From contig CBDCTC010000006.1 in NCBI GenBank assembly GCA_965222125.1, forward strand, positions 992,001 through 1,056,000: a DNA stretch of 64,000 nt. Reading direction: 5' to 3'. Both the position numbers and the translations under genes were made by a program. The stretch's first letter is position 1. Each line of letters starts with the position of its first letter. The stretch is from CAZENU01 sp965222125. Its GTDB lineage: Bacteria > Chloroflexota > Dehalococcoidia > Lucifugimonadales > CAZENU01. The notes under the pieces were generated by a model that searched no databases, was not told the origin of the DNA, and saw only the letters and a program-made list of their open reading frames with translations. Positions 53,511 to 64,000 of this stretch are shown in pieces.

Positions 53511-56189
53511 TCACCCTCGCCCTTTGGCGGTTTCAATGTCCTTCGTGTATCGACACGATGGCTCGGATCGGTACTCAGTGCAGCCCCAGAACTGACCGCG
53601 GCTACCGTTCATCACGAGAAGGCGACCCCTGGGACAATGTGGACACTCTGGTGCTAGCGCCCTGAGCTGTCTCAGGCTGCCAGGCTGCTGGAGTAACTCG
53701 GTAATGAACGTCGAGGGCCGTACCGGATCGGTGATCAAGTAGGCGCCGATGCGTGCACGGGTCATCGCAACGTAAAAGAGGCGGCGCTCCTCAGCAAACG
53801 GGTAGGTGGTACCCGCTGAAGCCGGAGGCAACACGAGCTCAAGCAGCGAGTTGTCCTCGATTCGCGAGGGGAAGCCCCAGCGGCCGTCCTTGAGGTCGAG
53901 CACGACCACATAATCCGCTTCGCGCCCCTTCGCCCTGTGGACAGTGCTGAACTCCTCCCACGGCAACTTGCTTGGCAGCGCATCTTTGCTGGTGTTGTAG
54001 CGCCCCAGCACCAAGACGGAATGGCTATTGCCTCGTGCGGATGCATCTATGTCTTCCCGGGCGTGCTGCAGGCCGGTGGCGGGATTGTCGGTGGCAACGA
54101 CGATGATGCCCTTGTCTTCGGCGCCGCTCGCGGATGTCAGTGTCCGTTGCGTCTGTTCTGGATTGCGCCGCACGAACTCGGTCGACGGACTGAGAATACC
54201 GTCGCCAAATCGGAATGTCTTGCTCAACGTTCGAATTCGTACATGGCCCAGGTAGTCGCCGCAGTTCCGCAAGAGCCCTACGTCGCTCCCCGCGAATCGG
54301 TTGATCGACTGCCAGTCGTCGCCCACGAGAAAGTACGCTGTGTCGTCCCGCCTCAACGCCTGGAGTAGCTTCATCCGACCCGCAGATATGTCCTGAAACT
54401 CGTCGACCAGCACGTACCGGTAGGACGTTTCCCACCTGCCTTCGCGAATGTAATGAGCGGCTCTGTTTATCAGGTCATGAAAATCCAGCTTCCCTTCGGC
54501 CCTGAGCCGCTGTTCGTATCTAGTACGCACCCGCTCGAAGACCTCGAGGAATCCCTCGTTACGCCATAGAGTGCCATGCTTGCTGGCGCGGGCGCGCAGC
54601 GCTTGGGACGACAGGCCGTTCGTCTTGGCGTGGTTCATGAACTTTGCGAGCAGCCTGGCCAGCCATTCAATCAGCTGGCGGGCCAGTTGCAGGACCAGCT
54701 CTCGTTCTGAGACGCGCTCGAACCGCACCCCTTCCCCTTCAAGCCGCTCGCCCAGCTTGTCGAAGAGGATGCCTTTCCGGTGCTGCCAGCTATAGGTTTC
54801 GATGAGTTTGGTGCCGTACTTCCTATGCGTACGTCTGTGCCACTCTACCCTCTCCCTGTACCCCTTCCAACCACGCGGCGGGCGGCCCCATTCGTCCAGC
54901 GCATGGTGTTCGATGTAGATGTCGTAGTCAGGGAGAAAGAAGTCCGGATGATACTGACGGTACTCCTGCGTTTGGGTCCGCTTAGGGTAAGGGCGTTCAT
55001 AGCAGAACCTAACGCCGTGCCTAGTGAGGTAGTTCGCGATCTCCAGTTCCTCAAAGCTCTTGACCCGTACGCCGCTCAGCGTCCGAAGCTCGACACTGCG
55101 TATGTACATGTCATACTCGTCCTGAGTGTCGAAGTCGAAGGCCGATTCGTAGGCTCCATGGTAGGAGGCGATCAAGTTGGCTGTGGCGTCCGATTCCTGC
55201 GGGTCATCCAAGAGTTCGTTGAGAATATCCTTGAGGGTGTCGGGCAGTTCGAACTCCCCCACGAACTCCGCCATGGTAGGCTTGGCCTTTTCGACGTCTG
55301 CAATGACGCGGCGGCCGAAGCCATGGAAAGTACGGACGTGTGCTGTGGAGAGGTCGCCGTCAAGCCGTCCCGCGATCTCGTCGGTCGCCTTGCGGTTGAA
55401 CGCCAACACCAGGACCTCGTCCGGGGAAACGCCCTGGTTGCGGACAAGGTGGGCGACCTTCCCAACGACGACCGAGGTCTTGCCAGTTCCCGCGCCCGCG
55501 AGCACAAGGGTCACATCCTCGTCTGTAGCCACAGACTCGGCCTGTTCGTTCGTAAGAGGGTTCGGCAGCGCCGTGAGGGCGGCGGCCTGCACTGTAGGAG
55601 CGTTGCTGGACACGAAGTGGCTGTTCGCCTTCGTTCTTGCCACCTCGAAACTCTCAACTGGTTCGAGGGACTCAAGCCGGCCGAGCGCCTCCCTCGCTTC
55701 TCCTTCGAGGTGCTCTCGGATGAGACCCTTGCATTCCCGAATAGTCGGCGCGACAGCTTCGCGGAGCTTGCGTGAGTCGTCGTATCTGGCATAACCGTCG
55801 CCCGCGAAGAGCTGACGTAGTTCCTCATCCAGCCGCGTCAGACGCGGGCTCAGGGCCGTGGCGCTTCTGACCGCTTCCGCCACGGCTGCTTCGTGGATAC
55901 GCGCAGCCTCCTCAAGCGCAGCATCGCGGATTAACGCGGCTTCCCTCCCGTCAAGTCCTCCGATAGACCGCTCGGTGCCGTCGGTCAGGCGAATCGTCAA
56001 CCGGTGCCAAAACCACGAGGGGCGGACCGTGATCGAGCCGATGGTGCCGACTGGTATCCTGGCCAGCGCGGCGCCGAGGCCCCCTTCGAGGTGAATCGTT
56101 CTGCCAGTTAACGAGACACATGCAGGACCCAGTGAGAACAAGCGGTGGAGCCATGCACTTTCGGCCGAGATTTGGTTGTTTGATTCCAT
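53511..56189 (-). CDS. UvrD/HelD-like superfamily 1 helicase with embedded nuclease-like segment and C-terminal zinc finger
   Basis: An 892-aa helicase IV-type protein. An N-terminal HelD-like domain precedes the motor: Walker A AGAGTGKTSVVVGKVAHLV near residue 231, Walker B LVDEFQDISAGRM near 600, and motif VI YVAMTRARIGAYLI near 825. Between the motor halves (about residues 395-430) YHPDFFLPDYDIYIEHHALDEWG resembles a PD-(D/E)xK nuclease. The C-terminus has a topoisomerase-type zinc finger (CPHCPRGRLLVMNGSRGQFWGCTEY...CRYTK). It likely unwinds and processes DNA in repair or defence. It lies downstream of the hsdR-peptidase pair on the same strand, but has its own promoter. Confidence 0.88.
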   Translation of the reverse strand: MESNNQISAESAWLHRLFSLGPACVSLTGRTIHLEGGLGAALARIPVGTIGSITVRPSWFWHRLTIRLTDGTERSIGGLDGREAALIRDAALEEAARIHEAAVAEAVRSATALSPRLTRLDEELRQLFAGDGYARYDDSRKLREAVAPTIRECKGLIREHLEGEAREALGRLESLEPVESFEVARTKANSHFVSSNAPTVQAAALTALPNPLTNEQAESVATDEDVTLVLAGAGTGKTSVVVGKVAHLVRNQGVSPDEVLVLAFNRKATDEIAGRLDGDLSTAHVRTFHGFGRRVIADVEKAKPTMAEFVGEFELPDTLKDILNELLDDPQESDATANLIASYHGAYESAFDFDTQDEYDMYIRSVELRTLSGVRVKSFEELEIANYLTRHGVRFCYERPYPKRTQTQEYRQYHPDFFLPDYDIYIEHHALDEWGRPPRGWKGYRERVEWHRRTHRKYGTKLIETYSWQHRKGILFDKLGERLEGEGVRFERVSERELVLQLARQLIEWLARLLAKFMNHAKTNGLSSQALRARASKHGTLWRNEGFLEVFERVRTRYEQRLRAEGKLDFHDLINRAAHYIREGRWETSYRYVLVDEFQDISAGRMKLLQALRRDDTAYFLVGDDWQSINRFAGSDVGLLRNCGDYLGHVRIRTLSKTFRFGDGILSPSTEFVRRNPEQTQRTLTSASGAEDKGIIVVATDNPATGLQHAREDIDASARGNSHSVLVLGRYNTSKDALPSKLPWEEFSTVHRAKGREADYVVVLDLKDGRWGFPSRIEDNSLLELVLPPASAGTTYPFAEERRLFYVAMTRARIGAYLITDPVRPSTFITELLQQPGSLRQLRALAPECPHCPRGRLLVMNGSRGQFWGCTEYRSEPSCRYTKDIETAKGRG

Positions 56190-56206
56190 GCCACTTCCAA
56201 TCGTGC

Positions 56207-56235
56207 ATTATATGGCAGAACATCCGAACCGACGA
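56207..56235 (-). promoter_or_regulatory. promoter of the helicase gene
   Basis: A perfect TATAAT (56212-56207, minus strand) lies 17 nt before the ATG at 56189, with a weak TCGTCG (56235-56230) at 17-bp spacing. The transcript would be nearly leaderless. Confidence 0.45.
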
Positions 56236-56328
56236 ACTGGCCGAGGACGTGCTCGGTGCACCTGAAGGGTCGCCCTGGGACGAGTCCCAGCCGCAATATG
56301 GTTCAAAGCGAGCGACGGGTTCGTGCTT

Positions 56329-56614
56329 CTACTTCGCTATGTCGTGCTCTCTCCAGTCGGAGACATGGGCGTTCATGAGCGCCTTGAAGAGCTTCCCGTG
56401 GTTCGGGATCCGTAGGTGTAGCAGCTCGTGCGCGATAACGAAGTCCTGGAATCCGACTTCCTGATGGCTCAAGTCGTTGGCAAGGGTAATAGTCCCGGAC
56501 GTGGAGCAGGAGCCCCACTTGCGGGTCATGTCTCGGACTCGCACACGCGGTGCGGGGACATGCAAGAGCTCCGACCAGTGCTCGACGCGCTGCCGGAGAC
56601 CTTCGTACCTATCG

Positions 56615-56628
<14 letters not shown>
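56329..56628 (-). CDS. YgjP-like (M48/SprT-type) metallopeptidase, short form
   Basis: A 99-aa protein with the zinc motif HELLH (residues 67-71), preceded by RKWGSCSTSGTITLANDL and followed by RIPNHGKLFKALM, the classic YgjP/DUF45 arrangement. Full-length family members are about 170-240 aa; this one keeps only the catalytic core. The start overlaps the hsdR stop by 14 bp. Such peptidases are frequent next to type I restriction genes, where they may control HsdR level, but that is inference. Confidence 0.85.
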
Positions 56629-59608
<2,980 letters not shown>

Positions 59609-59733
59609 GGCTTGACCCTATCTCGCCCATAATAACGCCCCCATTGCGCCCCTCTAGGCCCCCATAAGACCCCCCATGCCATATAACGCTCCCGACTCAC
59701 GCCCCGCGCTTGCTCATTGCGGCCCCTACCTCG

Positions 59734-59770
59734 CCCCCTTAGACCCCCCTAAGCCCCCTATAGACCCCCC
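59734..59770 (-). promoter_or_regulatory. G-rich tract with G-quadruplex potential upstream of hsdR
   Basis: On the minus (transcribed-sense) strand four G runs of 6, 5, 6 and 5 are separated by TCTATA, CTTA and TCTAA. Further G runs occur at 59670-59675 and 59659-59663, giving a degenerate repeat of the type GGGGGGTCTTA. It lies between the AlbA_2 gene stop (59778) and the hsdR ATG (59608), so it would be in the hsdR leader. Confidence 0.6.
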
Positions 59771-59777
59771 AGGGGTC

Positions 59778-61187
59778 TCATCCATCGTTCCTAACGCGCT
59801 TCCACCGCGCCGAAGCGCCGTGGCCAGACGAAGCGATCAACCCCCGCTCCCTTAGCGCTTCCAAGTCCCGGGTCACCTGGCGCTCGCTGGCATGGGGAGC
59901 CAATCGTGCGCTTACATCTCGCCGCGCCAGTCCATCCTCCGCGCTGTCCAACAGGGCAAGGATCACCTCCCGCCTTTTCGCAGGACCGACTTCAGTGCCC
60001 TCTGGCTGGGGCACGAACAGGCCGTGCCGGAATCGCACGGTGACGGCCCCGCTGTCATCCTCGATTTCCGGAACCGGAAGCCCTGCGCTGCTCGCCATAT
60101 CCGCCATCTTCAGCGTCCCGCTGCCCCACTCCTCGATGATGCCGCGACGGTAGAAAGTGCGGGCGATCAACGGGTTCCACGGCCGCGACTCGTGCGGCGC
60201 GAACAGCTTCTCCGGCGTCAGGCCGAAGTGCAGGGAGCCGGAGGACGTGACCTCTAGGCGGTCGTCGTAGACCGCTATGCCAACAGAGCCGCCGCCGATG
60301 GAATAGTCACGGTGACACAGGGCGTTCGCCAGCGCCTCGCGCGTGGCCAGAGGCGGGTATTGCGGCTCGTCGATTCGCTCGAAACGGTCCTGCTCGAACC
60401 GCCCGGCGATGGGCAGGGTGTCGCGCAGGAAGCGCTCCGCGTTCGCCAGAAGCGTGAAGGCATTGCCGTTGAATTGGCGATTGTCCAGGAACTCCATCCG
60501 GTCGGTCCCACGAAAGCGGGCAACCCGCAGCAGACACTGCGGCATCTCAAACTCCAGCCGCTCCGCGCTGCCGAACAGGACCGCCGCCGCCCGAAGCAGC
60601 ACGCCATCGCGCAGAAGGCCGAGTCCCCGCAGCAGATCGGAAGGCTCCCCACTTACAGGCTCCTCAAGCCTCCCGCGCCTGACCGCCTCCGAGACCGTCC
60701 GGCGAATCTCCGCCACGTCGAGGTCGTCGATAGACCACCCGGCGACGGGCTGGTTCTCCCAGCGTTGCTCGCTGTGCATACGTTCGAAGAGCATCCGGTT
60801 GTACTCTTCGGCAGACATGGCGAGCGTGGTGTTCCCGACCCGCCGGTAGGCGCTGCCGCGGTAGGTGTACGGCCTCGATGCGCCCTGGCCTGTGCTGACC
60901 ACGATGACATCCCTCCCGCCGTCCACGCGGACCCGTTCGACCGTAGGAAACGCCGGAGGGTCTATCTTCCGGAGCTCGGCGCTCAACTCCTCTATGGTGC
61001 GCTCGCTGACCTGCTGCCCGGCCACGACCCCGGCCACCGTCACGCCGAACAGCACCTGCCCGCCGCGCTGGTTCAGGAACGCGCACACCGTCATGGCCGC
61101 CTCCCGGCGCGTCCCGGTGGTGGCCTTGAACTCCAGCGTCTCCGACTCGCCGGGTGCGACGAGGGCAGTAAACCGATCAGGCGTCAT
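59778..61187 (-). CDS. AlbA_2/Schlafen-type ATP-binding protein with HATPase_c_4 domain
   Basis: A 469-aa RecG-like-named regulator family protein. The N-terminal AlbA_2 domain (ESETLEFKATTGTRREAAMTVCAFLNQRGGQVLFGVT) is followed by a linker, an ATPase domain with ALCHRDYSIGGGSVGIAVYDDRLEVTSSG and GIIEEWGSGTLKM, and a C-terminal winged helix (RREVILALLDSAEDGLARRDVSARL). Probably a DNA-binding regulator or effector within the type I defence island. Its first ~270 bp are duplicated at 61835-62125. Its start overlaps the hepT stop by 11 bp. Confidence 0.9.
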   Translation of the reverse strand: MTPDRFTALVAPGESETLEFKATTGTRREAAMTVCAFLNQRGGQVLFGVTVAGVVAGQQVSERTIEELSAELRKIDPPAFPTVERVRVDGGRDVIVVSTGQGASRPYTYRGSAYRRVGNTTLAMSAEEYNRMLFERMHSEQRWENQPVAGWSIDDLDVAEIRRTVSEAVRRGRLEEPVSGEPSDLLRGLGLLRDGVLLRAAAVLFGSAERLEFEMPQCLLRVARFRGTDRMEFLDNRQFNGNAFTLLANAERFLRDTLPIAGRFEQDRFERIDEPQYPPLATREALANALCHRDYSIGGGSVGIAVYDDRLEVTSSGSLHFGLTPEKLFAPHESRPWNPLIARTFYRRGIIEEWGSGTLKMADMASSAGLPVPEIEDDSGAVTVRFRHGLFVPQPEGTEVGPAKRREVILALLDSAEDGLARRDVSARLAPHASERQVTRDLEALRERGLIASSGHGASARWKRVRNDG

Positions 61188-61530
61188 GATCCGATTCCGG
61201 AGACACTATACGTTCGAGCTTGATAATCAACCCTGGCAGGTCCTCCTGCACCGTCTGCCACACGATATCGAGGTTGATGCTGAAATAAGCATGAACGAGC
61301 CGGTTGCGCATTGCGACAATCCTGTCCCAAGGAATGTCTACCAACGCCATGCGGGTAGATTCGGTTATCTGGGTCGCGGCTTCGCCGACGATCTCTATGT
61401 CTTTGACAAGCGATAAAGCCAGCTGGCGATCCACGTCAAGGTCGCTGCGGGCTCTATCCCTCACAAAGGACACGGCCTCCCGCGCCGCTTCGAGCATATG
61501 GAGCAAGCGGATTTCGTCGTCACCGAACAT
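61177..61530 (-). CDS. hepT: HepT-like HEPN toxin
   Basis: A 117-aa HEPN-domain protein with the RX4H motif RNRLVHAYF (Arg75-His80, Tyr82), matching the RX4HXY site that is AMPylated by the MntA partner. HepT cleaves RNA; the antitoxin blocks this by adding AMP to the Tyr. It overlaps mntA by 11 bp and the following AlbA_2 gene by 11 bp. Confidence 0.92.
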   Translation of the reverse strand: MFGDDEIRLLHMLEAAREAVSFVRDRARSDLDVDRQLALSLVKDIEIVGEAATQITESTRMALVDIPWDRIVAMRNRLVHAYFSINLDIVWQTVQEDLPGLIIKLERIVSPESDHDA

Positions 61531-61822
61531 ATTGAACTTCCGCCTTGTCTAGCACGTCCTCACGAAAGTAGCGGCTTAGGTCCTCGGGGGTACGAAGGTC
61601 GACTTTCCGGCCCGCGAACAACCCCGACAGCTCCAACTCCATACCGGCCACTCCCAATAGGCCGGGAACTCGGTTGGGCGCGAACTCCACCAGCACGTCG
61701 ACATCGCTCTCCGGCCCGAAGTCATCTCGCAGCGCTGAGCCAAAGATGGCAAGCCATGTGATTCCGTGCTCTTTGCAGAATGCGGCGAGAGCATCCTTCG
61801 ATATGGACACCTGTGAGTTCAT
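61520..61822 (-). CDS. mntA: MntA-like minimal nucleotidyltransferase antitoxin
   Basis: A 100-aa protein with the exact GSX10DXD motif (Gly28-Ser29, Asp40 and Asp42 in FGSALRDDFGPESDVDVLVEF). It transfers AMP to HepT. Antitoxin-first order with an 11-bp overlap. The pair is flanked by two copies of the AlbA_2 gene 5' end. Confidence 0.92.
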   Translation of the reverse strand: MNSQVSISKDALAAFCKEHGITWLAIFGSALRDDFGPESDVDVLVEFAPNRVPGLLGVAGMELELSGLFAGRKVDLRTPEDLSRYFREDVLDKAEVQYVR

Positions 61823-61834
61823 ATCTTTACCTCC

Positions 61835-62125
61835 TCACTCAAACGGCACAGATTCGCCATCCACGGGGACCCGCCCGACCGTCGGAAACGCTGGAGGCTC
61901 TATTCGCCCAAGCTCGGCACTCAACTCCTCGATGGTGCGCTCGCTGACCTGCTGCCCGGCCACGACCCCGGCCCCCGTCACGCCGAACAGGACCTGCCCG
62001 CCGTTCTGATTCAGGAAGGCGCACACCGTCATGGCCGCCTCCCGGCGCGTCCCGGTGGTTGTCTTGAACTCCAGCGTCTCGGACTCACCGGAGGCGGCTA
62101 GGGATGCGATTTGCTCAATGTTCAT
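61835..62125 (-). pseudogene. truncated 5' copy of the AlbA_2 gene
   Basis: A 96-aa frame from the ATG at 62125. GESETLEFKTTTGTRREAA, then MTVCAFLNQNGGQVLFGVTG and GVVAGQQVSERTIEELSAEL, closely match residues ~13-95 of the 61187-59778 product, then it ends at VDGESVPFE. Only the N-terminal half of the AlbA_2 domain is kept and the ATPase and winged helix are absent. It overlaps the stop of the AAA ATPase gene. It could still be translated. Confidence 0.88.
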
Positions 62126-63746
62126 CTGCGCGCGCTGCCTGTCCGAAGATGTCACGCCTTAGTTCGTCATAAATTTGGATGCCGGGTCTGACAAGCGGGG
62201 CGAGCGTATCACGCATGAAGGCTTTGGCACTGTTCCCGGGGTTGGCAAGCTGCAACACGCTCTTGCATGCATTGTAGATCTTGCCACCTGATGGCTTCAG
62301 GTCGTCTGGAGCACCATCGGTTCTTGCAGCTAGGGCATTTTGCTTTGCGGCGAGAAGTTCACCCACATTGCCGTCCCTCTCAACGGATCGTGCGAGCGCC
62401 TGTAAGACTTCATCATCAAAGAGATACGACTCCAGATTGCGCCGTGATAACACACGGACTCCGTCCCCCCTCAGTTCACTAGCTTCCTCAGGAGACCGAG
62501 CGTCACGGTCGATTAGCCTAACAACTTCGGTACCTTGTACCAATACGCCCAGAGCGTATGCGATACCTCGCTTGTCCTTCGTGACTTCGATGGCGCTTCC
62601 ACCAGGGACGAACTGGGTTTCAGGGAATTCGTCCTTGAAAATACTCTCATAGCATTGCGCGTCGTGGGCGTAGTTTCTCCCAACTTCCTTAATCTTAGGC
62701 TCGCCTTCACAGATTACTACGCGTTCTGGGGCAACGAGTGCCGCTATATCATCTAAGGCTACATCGTAAGCCCTCTTCCAGAACATGCGATCGGGCATCG
62801 CAGGCTCAATTACCTGGGGTTGATCAAAGTCGCGTCCGCTGAAATCCAAGAACACGACGCTGCCCAAGCGGGTGGCCTCAATGTCCCGCGCTCGGCGCAT
62901 CATGCCAATGGAGTGGGTTGCCAGCATCAACTGACAGTTCTCAGGTATCAGTTCATAGAGCACTTGCAAAAGTTCCGCTTGGAGGCGTGTGTTCATGTGG
63001 CTTTCAGGCTCGTCAATACAAAAAACAGTGTCGTCATAACTATGTTTTGCAACTACCAAGTCGAGAATTAGGTCAAATACCGCCTTTTCGCCTCCCGACA
63101 GGTTCTTGAATGAAAAGCGTTGGCTTGCTCCCTTGGTGAATCGAAATGTGCCATCAGTCATAGGATTGCCCAAGCTATTGAATACCATGTCCGGGAACAG
63201 TCTACTGAAAGGGGAACGAATTTCTTCAATAACCTGATCACGGAGTGCTTCGACGGTCGTTGAGCCCTCTGCCCTCTCGAATACATCTTCTATTGCATTC
63301 CCAACTAGCCGTTGATAGTTCCTGCTGACCGCGGCGTCGTTTTCGATCATTCGATGAACGCGCACCTCATCAAGAGGATCGCCTGTCCTTTGGAGTTGAT
63401 TTATCTGGAATTCTGGGTCGTTTCTATACGCAGATCTGATGTAAAAATGCTTCCTGCTCTTACGGGAATCGTTCGGAAGGTAATCATGGAACTCTGTCCG
63501 AACTTGGGGATGCCAGTTGGAATGACTAACTTCGTGGGAATATTCCTTTGCGTAGTAGTCGGCATCCCACTTACGGTCGCGCCCGGATGTTGATTCTCTC
63601 CAAACGTGCAGCGCATCAAAGAACGAAGACTTGCCACAACCATTTGGCCCGACCAGCATAATGAGCCGCGCCGTTTCTGGAATGGTCTCCACAATCAAGT
63701 CAGTGAAACGCTTGAAGTCTTTGATGCTCACACGCTTGAGTCTCAT
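62115..63746 (-). CDS. AAA (ABC-type) ATPase with C-terminal TOPRIM/DUF4435-like domain
   Basis: A 543-aa OLD-like protein. Walker A GPNGCGKSS (residues 33-41), signature FKNLSGGEKAVFDLILDL and Walker B TVFCIDEPESHMNTRLQ mark a RecF/ABC-type ATPase. After about residue 340 a TOPRIM-like part follows: RVVICEGEPKIKEVGRNY and VVRLIDRDARSPEEASEL, then RRNLESYLFDDEVL. Similar proteins occur in phage-defence systems, where the TOPRIM acts as a nuclease. Its ATG overlaps the hsdS stop, so it is expressed with the type I genes. The specific role is inferred. Confidence 0.88.
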   Translation of the reverse strand: MRLKRVSIKDFKRFTDLIVETIPETARLIMLVGPNGCGKSSFFDALHVWRESTSGRDRKWDADYYAKEYSHEVSHSNWHPQVRTEFHDYLPNDSRKSRKHFYIRSAYRNDPEFQINQLQRTGDPLDEVRVHRMIENDAAVSRNYQRLVGNAIEDVFERAEGSTTVEALRDQVIEEIRSPFSRLFPDMVFNSLGNPMTDGTFRFTKGASQRFSFKNLSGGEKAVFDLILDLVVAKHSYDDTVFCIDEPESHMNTRLQAELLQVLYELIPENCQLMLATHSIGMMRRARDIEATRLGSVVFLDFSGRDFDQPQVIEPAMPDRMFWKRAYDVALDDIAALVAPERVVICEGEPKIKEVGRNYAHDAQCYESIFKDEFPETQFVPGGSAIEVTKDKRGIAYALGVLVQGTEVVRLIDRDARSPEEASELRGDGVRVLSRRNLESYLFDDEVLQALARSVERDGNVGELLAAKQNALAARTDGAPDDLKPSGGKIYNACKSVLQLANPGNSAKAFMRDTLAPLVRPGIQIYDELRRDIFGQAARADEH

Positions 63747-64000
63747 GCCTGACTCCTTATCGGTCGGGGTGTTGCGGTGGCAGTCGGGAATTTGTTCCTC
63801 AGTATCGAACTATCCAACTCCCCCACCCGAATCTCCCCCGTCATCAGCTTGTGCAGCAGCGCCTTGAACAGCTCCTCCAGCACGGCGTGCTTTCTCCGAT
63901 GCAGGTCTATCTTCCGGTCGATAGCTTGGAGGATATTCCCGATTTGGGTTTGTTCGGGTTTGTCCGGAAACGGGACGGGTAGATCGTTCAGCGTTCTCTT
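63743..64000 (-). CDS. hsdS: type I restriction specificity subunit, C-terminal part
   Basis: The gene enters from the right edge. The visible 85 residues include DLPVPFPDKPEQTQIGNILQAIDRKIDLHRRKHAVLEELFKALLHKLMTGEIRV, the typical end of the second target-recognition domain and its coiled-coil spacer. The stop overlaps the AAA ATPase start by 3 bp (ATGA). hsdM is presumably further right. Confidence 0.93.
   Translation of the reverse strand, partial: KRTLNDLPVPFPDKPEQTQIGNILQAIDRKIDLHRRKHAVLEELFKALLHKLMTGEIRVGELDSSILRNKFPTATATPRPIRSQA

Overview
The window is GC-rich bacterial chromosome with a complete nusA-rnpM-infB-rbfA-truB translation block, alaS-ruvX, and accessory metabolism: a form II CoxL-type molybdenum hydroxylase locus, an amidase, an SDR, a Gfo/Idh/MocA oxidoreductase and a DAO-family oxidase. 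This mix, with heavy restriction-modification, toxin-antitoxin and IS load, fits a Chloroflexota (SAR202/Dehalococcoidia-like) genome. That placement is inference from gene content; no rRNA is present. I found no tRNA, rRNA or CRISPR array.

Layout. 0-3 kb: exosortase H-like pair (minus) and an ImmA-like gene beside a small gene broken by a stop codon. 3-9.5 kb: alaS-ruvX, a collagen-like lipoprotein, SDR and amidase. 9.5-14 kb: a single-chain nuclease/adenine methylase, a copied amidase 3' end, and a PIN-toxin operon. 14-21.5 kb: oxidoreductase, ABC-F, coxG and coxSLM. 21.5-24.5 kb: an NgoMIV-type R-M pair plus HicB and DUF433 antitoxin-like genes, lying between coxSLM and coxDE (24.5-26.8 kb). 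27-31 kb: DAO oxidase, a twice-frameshifted aminotransferase, SRPBCC protein, comM. 31-36.2 kb: two accessory blocks, each followed by a partial copy of the comM 3' end. 36.2-41.8 kb: broken HD hydrolase with a YwgA-like partner, and a heterodimeric ABC exporter with one broken half. 41.8-47.1 kb: the nusA operon with a probable attenuator leader. 47-53.5 kb: nested IS1380/IS110 elements and fragments. 53.5-64 kb: a minus-strand defence island built on a type I R-M system (hsdS partial, AAA-TOPRIM ATPase, MntA/HepT, AlbA_2 protein, hsdR, YgjP-like peptidase, HelD-like helicase).

The most unusual pattern recurs at three loci: comM, the amidase, and the AlbA_2 gene. A defence, toxin or transport cargo sits beside an intact resident gene, and on its far side lies a partial copy of that same gene (3' end for comM, repeated twice, and for the amidase; 5' end for the AlbA_2 gene). 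No integrase or transposase gene is visible in these cargos. The arrangement is what single-crossover integration of circular DNA carrying [gene fragment + cargo] would leave, and it may be a general route for loading this chromosome. Two smaller signals also stand out: a perfect 17-bp inverted repeat holding two GCCGGC sites just upstream of the NgoMIV-type R-M genes, and a G-rich quadruplex-capable tract ahead of hsdR.
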